Shown here: positions 1 through 8,041 of the stretch, piece by piece | How the letters are laid out: the number at the start of each line of letters is the position of its first letter | How positions within the stretch are numbered: the first letter of the stretch is position 1 | Assembly: GCA_026394435.1 (NCBI GenBank) | Contig: JAPKYG010000085.1 | Coordinates: 1-18,200, forward strand | DNA: 18,200 nucleotides | Source: Methanobacteriota archaeon | Lineage (GTDB): Archaea; Thermoplasmatota; E2; DHVEG-1 | Direction of reading: 5' to 3' | The notes under the pieces: generated by a model | Seen by the model: only the letters and a program-made list of their open reading frames with translations | Told to the model about the DNA's origin: nothing | Database searches by the model: none | Translations under genes and position numbers: made by a program

Positions 1-484
1 TTGTCGGGGTTCCAATCGTCGATGCACCAAATAAAATAAGGAAAAAAACAGCACCGGCTACAAACAGATCCATCCCTGGGTATTTTTTACTAGCGATATC
101 GTAGACGGTCGCAAAGGAATATGCGAGCAGGAGGATAAGGATAAGAAAGATGTAATTTCGCAGTTCTGAAAAAAATACAAGAGAAAGAAGAAACGAACCA
201 ATCATACAAAACACCGCGAAGAAAGCAGCACGTCTTCTTGTGATACTCCCTCGAACTAAGGGTCGTGCGATGAGGTCTTTAGATAGTTTATCGATTTTGA
301 TGTCGATGAAATCATTGATCACGAATCCGTACGAATGGGCAAGACCCCCGATGATAAATAAAATAACCAATTTTAAGGGTGTTAACGTATCAACATTCCA
401 CATGGCTAACGCGCCAAGAACGGGAGCAACCCCTGTAAGTCCCATGTTGAAAAGACGAGTGATTTCTATATAATCACGTATCAT
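1..484 (-). CDS. UbiA-family prenyltransferase, C-terminus beyond window
   Basis: Integral membrane prenyltransferase; the family transfers a polyprenyl group from its diphosphate onto an acceptor such as a glycerol ether lipid, quinone ring or carotenoid. The visible part, read on the minus strand, is about 161 residues and runs off position 1 without a stop. It shows the family's first Asp-rich motif intact (NDFIDIKID, about residues 60-68) followed by ARPLVRG, then hydrophobic segments and a YDI...KKYPGMD loop. I chose ATG at 484 because its N-terminus (MIRDYIEITRLFN) looks like the family start. An in-frame ATG at 511 would add nine mostly hydrophobic residues and fits a near-leaderless mRNA from the TATA element at 538-550. 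Neither start has a Shine-Dalgarno. The gene is divergent from a second UbiA homologue. The substrate cannot be told; in archaea digeranylgeranylglyceryl phosphate synthase is one candidate. Confidence 0.85.
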   Translation of the reverse strand, partial: MIRDYIEITRLFNMGLTGVAPVLGALAMWNVDTLTPLKLVILFIIGGLAHSYGFVINDFIDIKIDKLSKDLIARPLVRGSITRRRAAFFAVFCMIGSFLLSLVFFSELRNYIFLILILLLAYSFATVYDIASKKYPGMDLFVAGAVFFLILFGASTIGTPT

Positions 485-537
485 TAGATAAAAAGTAAAC
501 AAGAGGTTCATAAAAAACCATTGGTTTGTAACATATA

Positions 538-550
538 GGTTTTTATAATC
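538..550. promoter_or_regulatory. Shared divergent TATA element for both UbiA genes
   Basis: The AT-rich stretch TTTTTATAATC reads as a TATA box in both directions. For the plus gene its centre is about 28 bases before the ATG at 574, which predicts a leaderless or nearly leaderless transcript. For the minus gene the complementary TTATAAAA predicts a start near 518, just before the candidate ATG at 511. Assignment rests on position and composition only. Confidence 0.5.
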
Positions 551-573
551 AATCTCCATTTTTTTCTTTCAGT

Positions 574-1587
574 ATGTTCGAAAAACTTCGCATGTTTGCT
601 GATATCGGCAGAACACAAGGAATTACCACCACTGCGTCTATTGCCATAGTCGGTGCATTGACCTCTACCGCATCAGTCGAATGGTACCATATTGTGTATT
701 TCACGATTCTAGCGGTTATCTCTCATATGGCGCTGAACACCTTCATCGCGTTAGGTGACATAGAACTTGATGCACACACCTATGTCCCCTCAAGAAACCC
801 AGTCTCAACCGGTATGCTGTCAAAAAAAGAGGCGATGTTCTTTGTCTACGGAGGAACCCTCGCTTGCATCCTTCTCATCGCTGTTCTCCACCTTCACCTT
901 GATTCGCTCTCTGTTCTTATGAGCTTCCTGTGTTTCTTTCCTGCGTACGGCTCTCTGCTCTGGTACGGCTGGAAAGGAAAAAAAGTCGTCATCTCCTATG
1001 ATTTTTCATTCTCGATTTCCTATTCCTTTTTTGTCCTCTTCGGGGTGTTTGCTGTTGGTGGGTTACCAACGATGTACACCTGGATTTTCATCGGGATAGT
1101 CATCTTTGCAGTAACCGCGTTCGCCCAATGGGAAAATGGATTTAAAGACGTTGATGCAGATCGCAGCGTCGGCGTAAGAAGCCTCGCGGTCGTTACCAAT
1201 GTAAAGAATAATGAAAAACTCCATGGTACACATCCCTATTTCCTCTATGGATGTACTTTAAAAGTTGGATTTCTCCTATTCAGTTTCATGGCGTGGTGGT
1301 ATACGAAAAACCTGTATTACCTCTTCTTCCTTATATTCTACGGAATCCCTTCCCAACTCTTCATCATGTTTCGATTTGTAACAAAACAAAGTCCGGTCGA
1401 GCATCGAAAAACAATTCTCCTTGATGTGACCTTTGCCGCGATCCTCGGTTATTCCACGATCTTCGGAAAAACAGGTATCGTACCAATCGCACTGCTGGTT
1501 GTCTATCTTATCGGGGGATATCTGATAGGTTCTTTGATTCAGTCAAACTGTGAATTTAAATTCGGAAGATTCTCACTCTCAAACTAA
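574..1587 (+). CDS. UbiA-family prenyltransferase paralogue with altered first Asp motif
   Basis: A 337-residue polytopic membrane protein of the UbiA superfamily. The second motif is clear (KDVDADR at about 191-197, followed by GVRSLAVV, matching the family's KDVEGDR...GVRTLPV). The first motif is altered: where the family has NDxxDxxxD, this protein has IALGDIELD (about 58-66), keeping the last two Asp (D62, D66) but not the leading Asn-Asp. The following SRNPVSTGML matches the usual RP..SG segment. About eight hydrophobic segments are visible. It starts at ATG 574 with no Shine-Dalgarno but a well-placed TATA element, so it is probably leaderless. It lies divergent to a canonical family member and converges on the nfn operon with only 13 bases between stops. 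Either an active enzyme with a changed metal site or a divergent paralogue; substrate unknown. Confidence 0.85.
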   Translation: MFEKLRMFADIGRTQGITTTASIAIVGALTSTASVEWYHIVYFTILAVISHMALNTFIALGDIELDAHTYVPSRNPVSTGMLSKKEAMFFVYGGTLACILLIAVLHLHLDSLSVLMSFLCFFPAYGSLLWYGWKGKKVVISYDFSFSISYSFFVLFGVFAVGGLPTMYTWIFIGIVIFAVTAFAQWENGFKDVDADRSVGVRSLAVVTNVKNNEKLHGTHPYFLYGCTLKVGFLLFSFMAWWYTKNLYYLFFLIFYGIPSQLFIMFRFVTKQSPVEHRKTILLDVTFAAILGYSTIFGKTGIVPIALLVVYLIGGYLIGSLIQSNCEFKFGRFSLSN

Positions 1588-1600
1588 AGGGAGAACGCCG

Positions 1601-2983
1601 CTATTTGTTTTTCAGATACGTATCAATTGCTCGCGCGGCTCGTTTCCCAGCGCCCATGGCAAGAATCACGGTTGCAGCTCCGGTAGCAATATCTCCCCCT
1701 GCAAAGATACCGTGTACCGATGTTCGACCATCGTCATCAGCGATGATATTCCCATGTTTCCCTATTTTTAGCTCTTTCATGGTCTGTGGGATCAACGGGT
1801 TTGGACTCTGACCAATCGCGACAAGCGCGGTATCAATAGGTATTTTTTCTTCAGACCCTGGAATTGGCACCGGTCGTCTCCTCCCAGAATCATCAGGCTC
1901 GCCGAGCTGCATTTTTAGATATTCTACTTCTTTAAGAATTCCTTTCTCATCACCGATAAAACGGATAGGATTTGTTAACAATTTGAAAATGACCCCTTCT
2001 TGTTTTGCATGCTCGATTTCCTCCGCACGCGCCGGCATCTCCGCTTCTGTTCTGCGATAAAGGATATAGGATTTTTCTGCGCCTAATCGTAAGGATGTGC
2101 GTGCGCAATCCATCGCAACATTCCCAGCGCCAAACGTGGCGACTACCTTGCCGATTTTCACCGGTGTATCGTACTCAGGGAACTTGTACGCCTTCATCAT
2201 ATTCACGCGAGTGAGAAACTCATTGGCTGAATACACACCGTCAAGGTTTTCGCCAGGGATATTCAACCAGTTTGGAAGACCGGCACCAGTTCCAATAAAC
2301 ACCGCATCATATTCTTCCATCAATTCTTCTACATCAATTGTTTTTCCTACCACGACATCGTAGTTGATAGCGACACCTAAACTTTTTATATATTCGACTT
2401 CAGATTTGACGATTGCTTTCGGCAGACGAAACTCGGGGATCCCATACATCAACACGCCGCCAGGATCATGTAACGCCTCAAAGACGGTCACTGCATGCCC
2501 CATTCGTGCGAGATCACCAGCACAAGTCAACCCTGCTGGACCAGAACCAACCACTGCAACTTTCCTCCCTGTTGATTTTGGTTTCTTTGGTGGGTTTTTC
2601 CCTTTCTGCTGTTCATAGTCAGCAATGAATCGTTCCAATCTTCCAATACCAACAGGTTCCCCGATCTTCTTTAGCGTACATTCCCCTTCACATTGGCTTT
2701 CATACGGACAGACACGACCAGAAATCGCGGGGAGGTTGTTTTTCGCTTTGATTACTTCTGATGCTTTGTCAAAATCACCTTGGGCAATACAACTGATAAA
2801 ACCAGGGATATCGATTTCCACAGGGCATCCTTTCATGCATGGTTTGTTTTTACATTGCAGACAACGCTTTGCTTCTTCAATCGCTATTTCCTTGCTATAG
2901 CCGTATGGTACTTCTTTGAAATTTTTTATCCGCTCCCGTGGTGGTTGCTCAGGCATTTCGTGTTTTGTTTTTCGCACGCTCAT
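1601..2983 (-). CDS. nfnB: NADH-dependent ferredoxin:NADP oxidoreductase, large subunit (NfnB/NfnL; GltD-like)
   Basis: A 460-residue flavoprotein. With its small subunit it should catalyse reversible electron bifurcation between NADPH, NAD and ferredoxin in the cytoplasm. The N-terminus holds two iron-sulfur sites (C41, C44, C49, C53 and C92, C98, C102). Next comes an FAD Rossmann motif (GSGPAG, 146-151), an NADPH-domain GAGNVA (285-290), and the C-terminal GGDIATGAATVILAMGAG FAD signature. Seven cysteines fit the Nfn pattern in which one cluster takes a non-cysteine ligand. I chose ATG 2983 because it overlaps the upstream stop as ATGA; a longer in-frame start at 3004 would overlap the small subunit by 25 bases. 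Close relatives are annotated as glutamate synthase small chain (gltD) or sulfide dehydrogenase (sudA). The adjoining NfnA-like gene favours Nfn; no glutamate synthase large subunit is in view. Confidence 0.88.
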   Translation of the reverse strand: MSVRKTKHEMPEQPPRERIKNFKEVPYGYSKEIAIEEAKRCLQCKNKPCMKGCPVEIDIPGFISCIAQGDFDKASEVIKAKNNLPAISGRVCPYESQCEGECTLKKIGEPVGIGRLERFIADYEQQKGKNPPKKPKSTGRKVAVVGSGPAGLTCAGDLARMGHAVTVFEALHDPGGVLMYGIPEFRLPKAIVKSEVEYIKSLGVAINYDVVVGKTIDVEELMEEYDAVFIGTGAGLPNWLNIPGENLDGVYSANEFLTRVNMMKAYKFPEYDTPVKIGKVVATFGAGNVAMDCARTSLRLGAEKSYILYRRTEAEMPARAEEIEHAKQEGVIFKLLTNPIRFIGDEKGILKEVEYLKMQLGEPDDSGRRRPVPIPGSEEKIPIDTALVAIGQSPNPLIPQTMKELKIGKHGNIIADDDGRTSVHGIFAGGDIATGAATVILAMGAGKRAARAIDTYLKNK

Positions 2984-3801
2984 TGGGCACCTGCCAGTTT
3001 GCACGCCTCTCCTTCCGCATGAATAAAACGGCGGTTACGAAGCATCAAATTATCATAATCCACTTTATGCCCATCGAATTCAGGACCGTCAACACAGGCG
3101 AACTTTGTCTTACCATCGATCGAGACCCGGCATCCCCCGCACATCCCGGTGCCATCAACCATAATGGGGTTCAAACTTACCAGGGTTTTAATATCGTATT
3201 TTTTTGTAAGATTGGAGACCACTTTCATCATGATAATCGGACCGATTGCCATAACCATGTTGACATTCTGTGTATCGATTACTTTCTGTAAGACGTCGCT
3301 GACAAAACCTTTGTGACCTTTCGATCCATCATCGGTTGCGATATAGAATTCGTCGCTGAATGCTTCGATTTCTTTCTCTAAAAGAAGAAGGTCTTTGGTT
3401 TTAGCCCCGAGGATCGAGATCACATGGTTTCCAGATTCTTTCAAAGCTTTTACAATCGGATATAAGGGAGCAATACCGACCCCACCACCGACGCAGACGA
3501 CCGTACCGTATTTCTTAACTTCCGAGGGCATGCCCAGGGGCCCTGCGAAATTTTCTAAGGAATCACCAACGTTAAGAGTACCGAGTTGTTTTGTGGTTTT
3601 TCCAACCTCGAGAAAAATAATAGTGACCGTGCCTCCTTTTCGATTTGAATCAGCGATAGTAAGAGGAATACGTTCTCCTTTTTCATCAATTCGTAAGATG
3701 ATAAATTGACCTGGTAGCGCTTTCTTTGCAACCAACGGGGCTGTTATTTTAAGGAGCTTGACATTTTCTGATAATACTTTTTTTTCAACAATCGGATACA
3801 T
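2980..3801 (-). CDS. nfnA: NADH-dependent ferredoxin:NADP oxidoreductase, small subunit (NfnA/NfnS)
   Basis: A 273-residue member of the ferredoxin-NADP reductase / dihydroorotate dehydrogenase electron-transfer family, the partner of the downstream NfnB. Visible parts in order: an FAD-binding barrel with PGQF (30-33) and RIPLTIAD (44-51), an NAD-binding domain with GGGVGIAP (105-112), and a C-terminal [2Fe-2S] site with C221, C224 and C236. D216 just before is a likely fourth ligand, as known for Nfn. I chose ATG 3801, preceded by GAGGGGG at short spacing and matching where the family begins; an in-frame ATG at 3822 would add seven residues. It is the first gene of a two-gene operon, linked to nfnB by a 4-base overlap. 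The alternative label is sulfide dehydrogenase subunit beta, which cannot be separated by sequence alone. Confidence 0.88.
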   Translation of the reverse strand: MYPIVEKKVLSENVKLLKITAPLVAKKALPGQFIILRIDEKGERIPLTIADSNRKGGTVTIIFLEVGKTTKQLGTLNVGDSLENFAGPLGMPSEVKKYGTVVCVGGGVGIAPLYPIVKALKESGNHVISILGAKTKDLLLLEKEIEAFSDEFYIATDDGSKGHKGFVSDVLQKVIDTQNVNMVMAIGPIIMMKVVSNLTKKYDIKTLVSLNPIMVDGTGMCGGCRVSIDGKTKFACVDGPEFDGHKVDYDNLMLRNRRFIHAEGEACKLAGAQ

Positions 3802-3863
3802 AGAACCCCCTCTGGAAGACATTTCTTTGTAGTAACCGTAATTAGGAGGAATTTTAATAGTTT

Positions 3864-3879
3864 ATGATATCATTATAAA
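3864..3879 (-). promoter_or_regulatory. nfnAB promoter: TATA box with adjoining palindrome
   Basis: On the minus strand TTTATAAT (3872-3879) is a TATA box that would start transcription near 3850, giving a leader of about 50 bases. The perfect 10-base palindrome ATGATATCAT (3864-3873) sits directly downstream of the box, where a repressor could block initiation. Read from sequence only. Confidence 0.4.
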
Positions 3880-3888
3880 GAGCCAAAA

Positions 3889-3896
3889 TTTATTAA
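3889..3896 (+). promoter_or_regulatory. TATA-like box for the metallophosphoesterase gene
   Basis: TTTATTAA predicts a start near 3918, giving a leader of about 25 bases that contains the GGTG ribosome site at 3932-3936 before the TTG start. It is divergent from the nfnAB promoter. Confidence 0.35.
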
Positions 3897-3942
3897 GATT
3901 TAACAGATGGCTCGCATAACGAACCATGATGTGGTGTAAAAG

Positions 3943-4797
3943 TTGAACGGTATCTTTGTTTCAGATATTCATGGGAATATCCCACGGTTTCGACGTCTCT
4001 TTCAGATCATTAGAAACGAGATACCAGATGCTGTTTTTCTGGGTGGGGATCTTCTCCCCCTTCAACCGATAAAACACAAAACCATGGAAGAATTTATTGA
4101 AACCACTATTCTAGCAGAGATCAGAAACATACAGAGTGACTTTGATAAAAAAATCCGGTTTTTTGTTATCATGGGCAATGATGATCCGCGAATGTATGAA
4201 CATCTTTTCATTGACGCTGATAAAGCCGGTATCCTTGACTATATTCATCAAAAAACCATCTCCCATAAAAAAACATATGTCACGGGATATTCCTATGTAC
4301 CTCCGACACCGTTTCAGCTCAAAGATTGGGAGCGGTACGATGTCTCTCAATATGTTGATGTTGGAGCAGTATCGCCAGAACAGGGGAGAAGAACACTTGA
4401 TGTTCCTATCGATGAAATAAAATATTCAACGATTGCTGAGGATCTCGAAAAACTTTCACAACAGAGCCCTGCCACAAAAACTATCTATCTGTTTCATTCA
4501 CCACCGTATCATTCGTGTCTTGATCGAGCAGACCTTCATGGGAAAAAGGTGGATCACGCTCCCGTGGATGTCCATGTAGGAAGTGTCGCGATCCAGCGAT
4601 TTATCAAATCAAAACAACCATTATTGACATTACATGGTCATGTTCACGAATCAGCACAAATAACAGGCTGGTGGAAGGAAAAGGTAGACGGGACTTTTTC
4701 ATTTACCGCAGCTCATGATGGACCAGAGCTAGCAATCGTACGATTTGACACTGAAAATCTAAAAAATGCGACAAGAGAACTCATCGGAGTGTCCTAG
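3943..4797 (+). CDS. Calcineurin-like metallophosphoesterase
   Basis: A 284-residue cytoplasmic protein with the full set of dimetal-site motifs of the calcineurin-like phosphoesterase family: D8-x-H10, G35-D36, G78-N79-D80, H185 and G232-H233-V-H235. The likely activity is hydrolysis of a phosphomonoester or phosphodiester (nucleotide, phosphoprotein or similar); the substrate cannot be read from sequence. The start is TTG at 3943, directly before the first metal ligand and supported by GGTG seven to ten bases upstream; no in-frame ATG lies nearby that would keep the first motif. It stands alone on the plus strand between two minus-strand operons. Its stop codon overlaps the stop of the convergent gene within the tetranucleotide CTAG at 4794-4797. 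Confidence 0.85.
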   Translation: MNGIFVSDIHGNIPRFRRLFQIIRNEIPDAVFLGGDLLPLQPIKHKTMEEFIETTILAEIRNIQSDFDKKIRFFVIMGNDDPRMYEHLFIDADKAGILDYIHQKTISHKKTYVTGYSYVPPTPFQLKDWERYDVSQYVDVGAVSPEQGRRTLDVPIDEIKYSTIAEDLEKLSQQSPATKTIYLFHSPPYHSCLDRADLHGKKVDHAPVDVHVGSVAIQRFIKSKQPLLTLHGHVHESAQITGWWKEKVDGTFSFTAAHDGPELAIVRFDTENLKNATRELIGVS

Positions 4798-7700
4798 GGT
4801 TCTTTCTTCAGCGTTATTTTACGAACCGTTTGATAGGGGGATGTGATGTGTGACGCCCATGAGCTTTTCTTTTTAATATCTTCGTCAGTGATGATATGGA
4901 CATCTAACAAACCTTCGGTGGCAAAACCAGTTCGTTCTTTGTTTTCTTTCGCCAGTTTTTTACCCCACTCATCGAACCACACCATGAGTTTATCTTTCTG
5001 TTCCTCTGTACCTCTGAAATGCACAAGAAGGTCAATATCACTAGTTGGACCAGCGCTGCCGTCTTTTGTACTTCCGATAAGGTACATTCCTTGGATCCCG
5101 TAGAGATCAGGGTCAAGCGCTTGAGCGATTTCTTCGATTTTCTGCGTCCGCCAGGTTAGGTGATCCGCTGGTTTGAGGTACGCAAGTGCCTCATTTGCCT
5201 CTCCATCCATGACAACCGTAAGAGTTCCTCCGGGGATGATCTCTGAGACTTTGACGACACGAACGACTTCTTCAAAGTTTTTATACGAAGGCAGAACATC
5301 GGTTAGTTTGTTATCTGACTCTAACAATAATTTCTCATTGAAAAGATCCTCACCTTGGTCAGGGTATAAAGGCAGATACCGAATGTTTGATTCAACTAAG
5401 TCTTGGAAGAAATGCGTTCCAAAGGAAAGTTCCGGGATATACCCTCCTTTTTCTTTTGCTATTTCCAGTATCATAGCGGTATTGTTGAGATCACCATAAC
5501 GCACCGGTACACCAAGTTTAATGTCTCCTTTGCTCCCCCAACGTCCTGGGCCCATGAGAATGAATTTTCTTTTCGGAAGTTTCGCGTTTAATTCACTTAT
5601 GATTTTAGCAACTTTTTGCATTTGTTCTCTTTTCGTTAAGTTTGTGTATTCCTCAGGAACGACGTACACAATATATTCAATGTTTTCTATTTGGCCTGTT
5701 GTCACATATTTTTTTGTGGAAAAAAGTTTTCGATCCTCAGATATATCCTTCGGTACTGGCTTTCGTTCAATACCTTGGGACTGGCTTTGTGGACGACATT
5801 GCAGGATGTAGAGGTTTTTTCCATCGCAGGCAAATTCTACATCAACGGGAGTATTTATTTTTTCTTCAAGCAAGAATAAGATACGTTTCATTTTTTCCAG
5901 GAAATCACTTTTTTCGAAAAGGTTTGCGAAGGTTACAACCATATCTGCTTTTTCTGGGTTGAAGAGAACGTTCGGTGGGTAGAGCCGTCCGCTTTCATGT
6001 ATAGAAACAATATCACTGAGTTTCGGGAATTCATCTGCATGCTCTCTGAAAAATTTTACTGCATCAACTGTCTCAATCATACCGGTTTCTAAGTTGATTA
6101 AATCCATGAACCGTGGTGAGTACTTGATCTTCTCTTCCACTAAGGGATTGACTTGAAGGCTTGGTCTTTTTGGAGAAATTAGAATCGGGTAATCATTTCC
6201 CATTCTGTCGACTGCTCGTGTTCCAAGACCCGGAACAATGCGGATCATACCGTCTTCTCTGCTGATGCGAGGAGACCATCGGAATTCATTTCTACTAAAT
6301 GCAACCCCAGCGAATGTTGGCATAAAATACGGACCAACTTGAGTTCCAACAACCTCTTGGACCAGTATCCCCATCTCTTCGTTAAAATCAAGCAACCCTC
6401 GCTCACGTCGATATTCGATGGGATCCGGACTGAATGTCGATGCATAGACCTCTGCAATTGCATCCATTAGTGCATGGAGTCGTTCTTCTTCGGTTCCTAA
6501 GTTGGGGACAAATAAACTTTTATATTTTCCTGAAAAGGCATACCCAAAGTTATCCTCAAGAAGGCTTGAGGATCGAACGATAATTGGTCTATCTTTGAAA
6601 TCTCGGATAATCCGACGTAACCCTTCGACGATCTCATAAGGGAATGCTGAGTGTTTAAAAATCTGTTCTAAAAACGGTTGTTCCTGACGAATCTCAATAG
6701 GATCCAAATACTTGACATGAGACACTTCATCTAAATCATTATAGTGAATAAATGATAGGATGGAATCGGAGGTGAGATACCAGTTTTTTGGAAATGCGAT
6801 ATCTTTGAGGACCTCGTCTTTTTTCATCTCTTCTTTGATGATTTTCTCCGCAAGTAATACACCGGAGGATTTTCCTCCTAATTTACCGGTACCCTGTGCT
6901 GGACCAACCACATGTTCTAACAGAAAATCAAAATCTGCTACATTAAAAAACATTTTTGCGACGTTCACGTACTCTAATCGCTCAGTGAAGAACCGTCTGA
7001 TGAGCGCGGTTTTAATACTCATTTGATCTTCTGGTGATATCGTTATTTCTGCGTCTGGTTGATCGAAAAACCGATTCAGCTCTGCAGCAATCTCTACCAA
7101 GGGAATCCCTGTTTTTTGGGATTGAAGAAGCAACGGTCGTGCCTTGTCTTGTTTCATCCAATCCGCAAACAAGTTAGAGATATCTTCAGCAGGGATAGAT
7201 TCCTTCGCTATTTCAAATATTTCTTTTTGTATGGTCACAAGGGCGTCAAGATCCTGCCGTTGATTTGGCATATGGATTCCACGCCAGTCTATTGCACTTG
7301 AATCACTATCAATAGACGGAGCGATCTTATTTAGTAGATTTGTGACCTTCTCATTTTCTATTCTATAGAGATAATACGTCATCTTTCTGGTAATGCGCAG
7401 TAAGGTTCGAGGATCTGTTTTTACCAGCAGATCAAGGATAACTTCCCAATCATGTTTTTTCTCAGGAATCTTGGATTTAACCTCCGCCTCTTTTTCCTCA
7501 GCCTTCATTATTTTTTCAACTAAATCTAATCTTCTTCGCTGTTGATCAAGTTCTTCTTTAATACGTCGTTCTTCAATGAATTTTCCAACCACTCCAGAAA
7601 TTGCATCGATAAGCCGTCGTTCTTCTTTCAGAAACGGTCCCTCATCAGTAATTGGTTTTTCTTCAAGGTAATAAATTTCGAGAGCCCCTATTTTTTTCTC

Positions 7701-7979
7701 ATCAATAACAAGATTGCTTTCAAGTGTCCATTTGGTTTTCTTAAAATTCTCAGTTTTAAATTCCTTTCTTTTATCAAGAACGATCCGCACACACGTAATA
7801 TCGGGATATTGCCAAGCTTGGGGAATCAACTCAACAATTTTCTGCAATGCTTCATCAATAGAAAGTTTGCTATCATTGACTATCCTTGTAATCCGGTAAA
7901 AACAATTAAGTTCTTTTACCCGCTCTTTCAATTCGTGAATCATGTTTCCATTCATGGATTCAATATTTTTTTCATCCAT
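4794..7979 (-). CDS. GAF-like / PEP-synthase-type ATP-grasp / nucleotidyltransferase fusion protein
   Basis: A 1061-residue multidomain protein. In order: a GAF-like sensor region (about 20-135), a charged helical linker (135-175), a helical region, then a PPDK_N ATP-grasp domain (about 355-735). The last has LGGKSSG (367-373), IVRSSSLLED (467-476) and LQCRP at its end. After it comes a module shared with the upstream paralogue, with GPGRWGS (810-816) and GTHFFQD (854-860). The C-terminus is a nucleotidyltransferase domain (about 935-1061) with G969-S970, D981-x-D983 and D1026. The phosphohistidine segment (SHAA type) and PEP-binding barrel of PEP synthase are absent, so it is unlikely to make PEP. 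I chose ATG 7979, with AGGAG six bases upstream; ATG 7997 is possible. It is third in a likely operon behind glutamate dehydrogenase. A signalling or phosphotransfer role is inferred only. Confidence 0.8.
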   Translation of the reverse strand: MDEKNIESMNGNMIHELKERVKELNCFYRITRIVNDSKLSIDEALQKIVELIPQAWQYPDITCVRIVLDKRKEFKTENFKKTKWTLESNLVIDEKKIGALEIYYLEEKPITDEGPFLKEERRLIDAISGVVGKFIEERRIKEELDQQRRRLDLVEKIMKAEEKEAEVKSKIPEKKHDWEVILDLLVKTDPRTLLRITRKMTYYLYRIENEKVTNLLNKIAPSIDSDSSAIDWRGIHMPNQRQDLDALVTIQKEIFEIAKESIPAEDISNLFADWMKQDKARPLLLQSQKTGIPLVEIAAELNRFFDQPDAEITISPEDQMSIKTALIRRFFTERLEYVNVAKMFFNVADFDFLLEHVVGPAQGTGKLGGKSSGVLLAEKIIKEEMKKDEVLKDIAFPKNWYLTSDSILSFIHYNDLDEVSHVKYLDPIEIRQEQPFLEQIFKHSAFPYEIVEGLRRIIRDFKDRPIIVRSSSLLEDNFGYAFSGKYKSLFVPNLGTEEERLHALMDAIAEVYASTFSPDPIEYRRERGLLDFNEEMGILVQEVVGTQVGPYFMPTFAGVAFSRNEFRWSPRISREDGMIRIVPGLGTRAVDRMGNDYPILISPKRPSLQVNPLVEEKIKYSPRFMDLINLETGMIETVDAVKFFREHADEFPKLSDIVSIHESGRLYPPNVLFNPEKADMVVTFANLFEKSDFLEKMKRILFLLEEKINTPVDVEFACDGKNLYILQCRPQSQSQGIERKPVPKDISEDRKLFSTKKYVTTGQIENIEYIVYVVPEEYTNLTKREQMQKVAKIISELNAKLPKRKFILMGPGRWGSKGDIKLGVPVRYGDLNNTAMILEIAKEKGGYIPELSFGTHFFQDLVESNIRYLPLYPDQGEDLFNEKLLLESDNKLTDVLPSYKNFEEVVRVVKVSEIIPGGTLTVVMDGEANEALAYLKPADHLTWRTQKIEEIAQALDPDLYGIQGMYLIGSTKDGSAGPTSDIDLLVHFRGTEEQKDKLMVWFDEWGKKLAKENKERTGFATEGLLDVHIITDEDIKKKSSWASHITSPYQTVRKITLKKEP

Positions 7980-8041
7980 TATTATCTCCTGCGTCATTTG
8001 CTCTGTCTCCCATTCCGCTCATGTTGTCTAGTTTGGTACCG

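Noticed and set aside
240..473. 77-residue plus-strand frame at the left edge
   Set aside because: It is antisense to the partial UbiA gene, whose minus-strand translation shows the family motif.
1601..2983. Calling this gene gltD (glutamate synthase small chain)
   Set aside because: No glutamate synthase large subunit is present, and an NfnA-type partner overlaps it by 4 bases.
2938..3291. 117-residue plus-strand frame over nfnA/nfnB
   Set aside because: It lies wholly antisense to clear Nfn coding sequence and has no recognisable domain.
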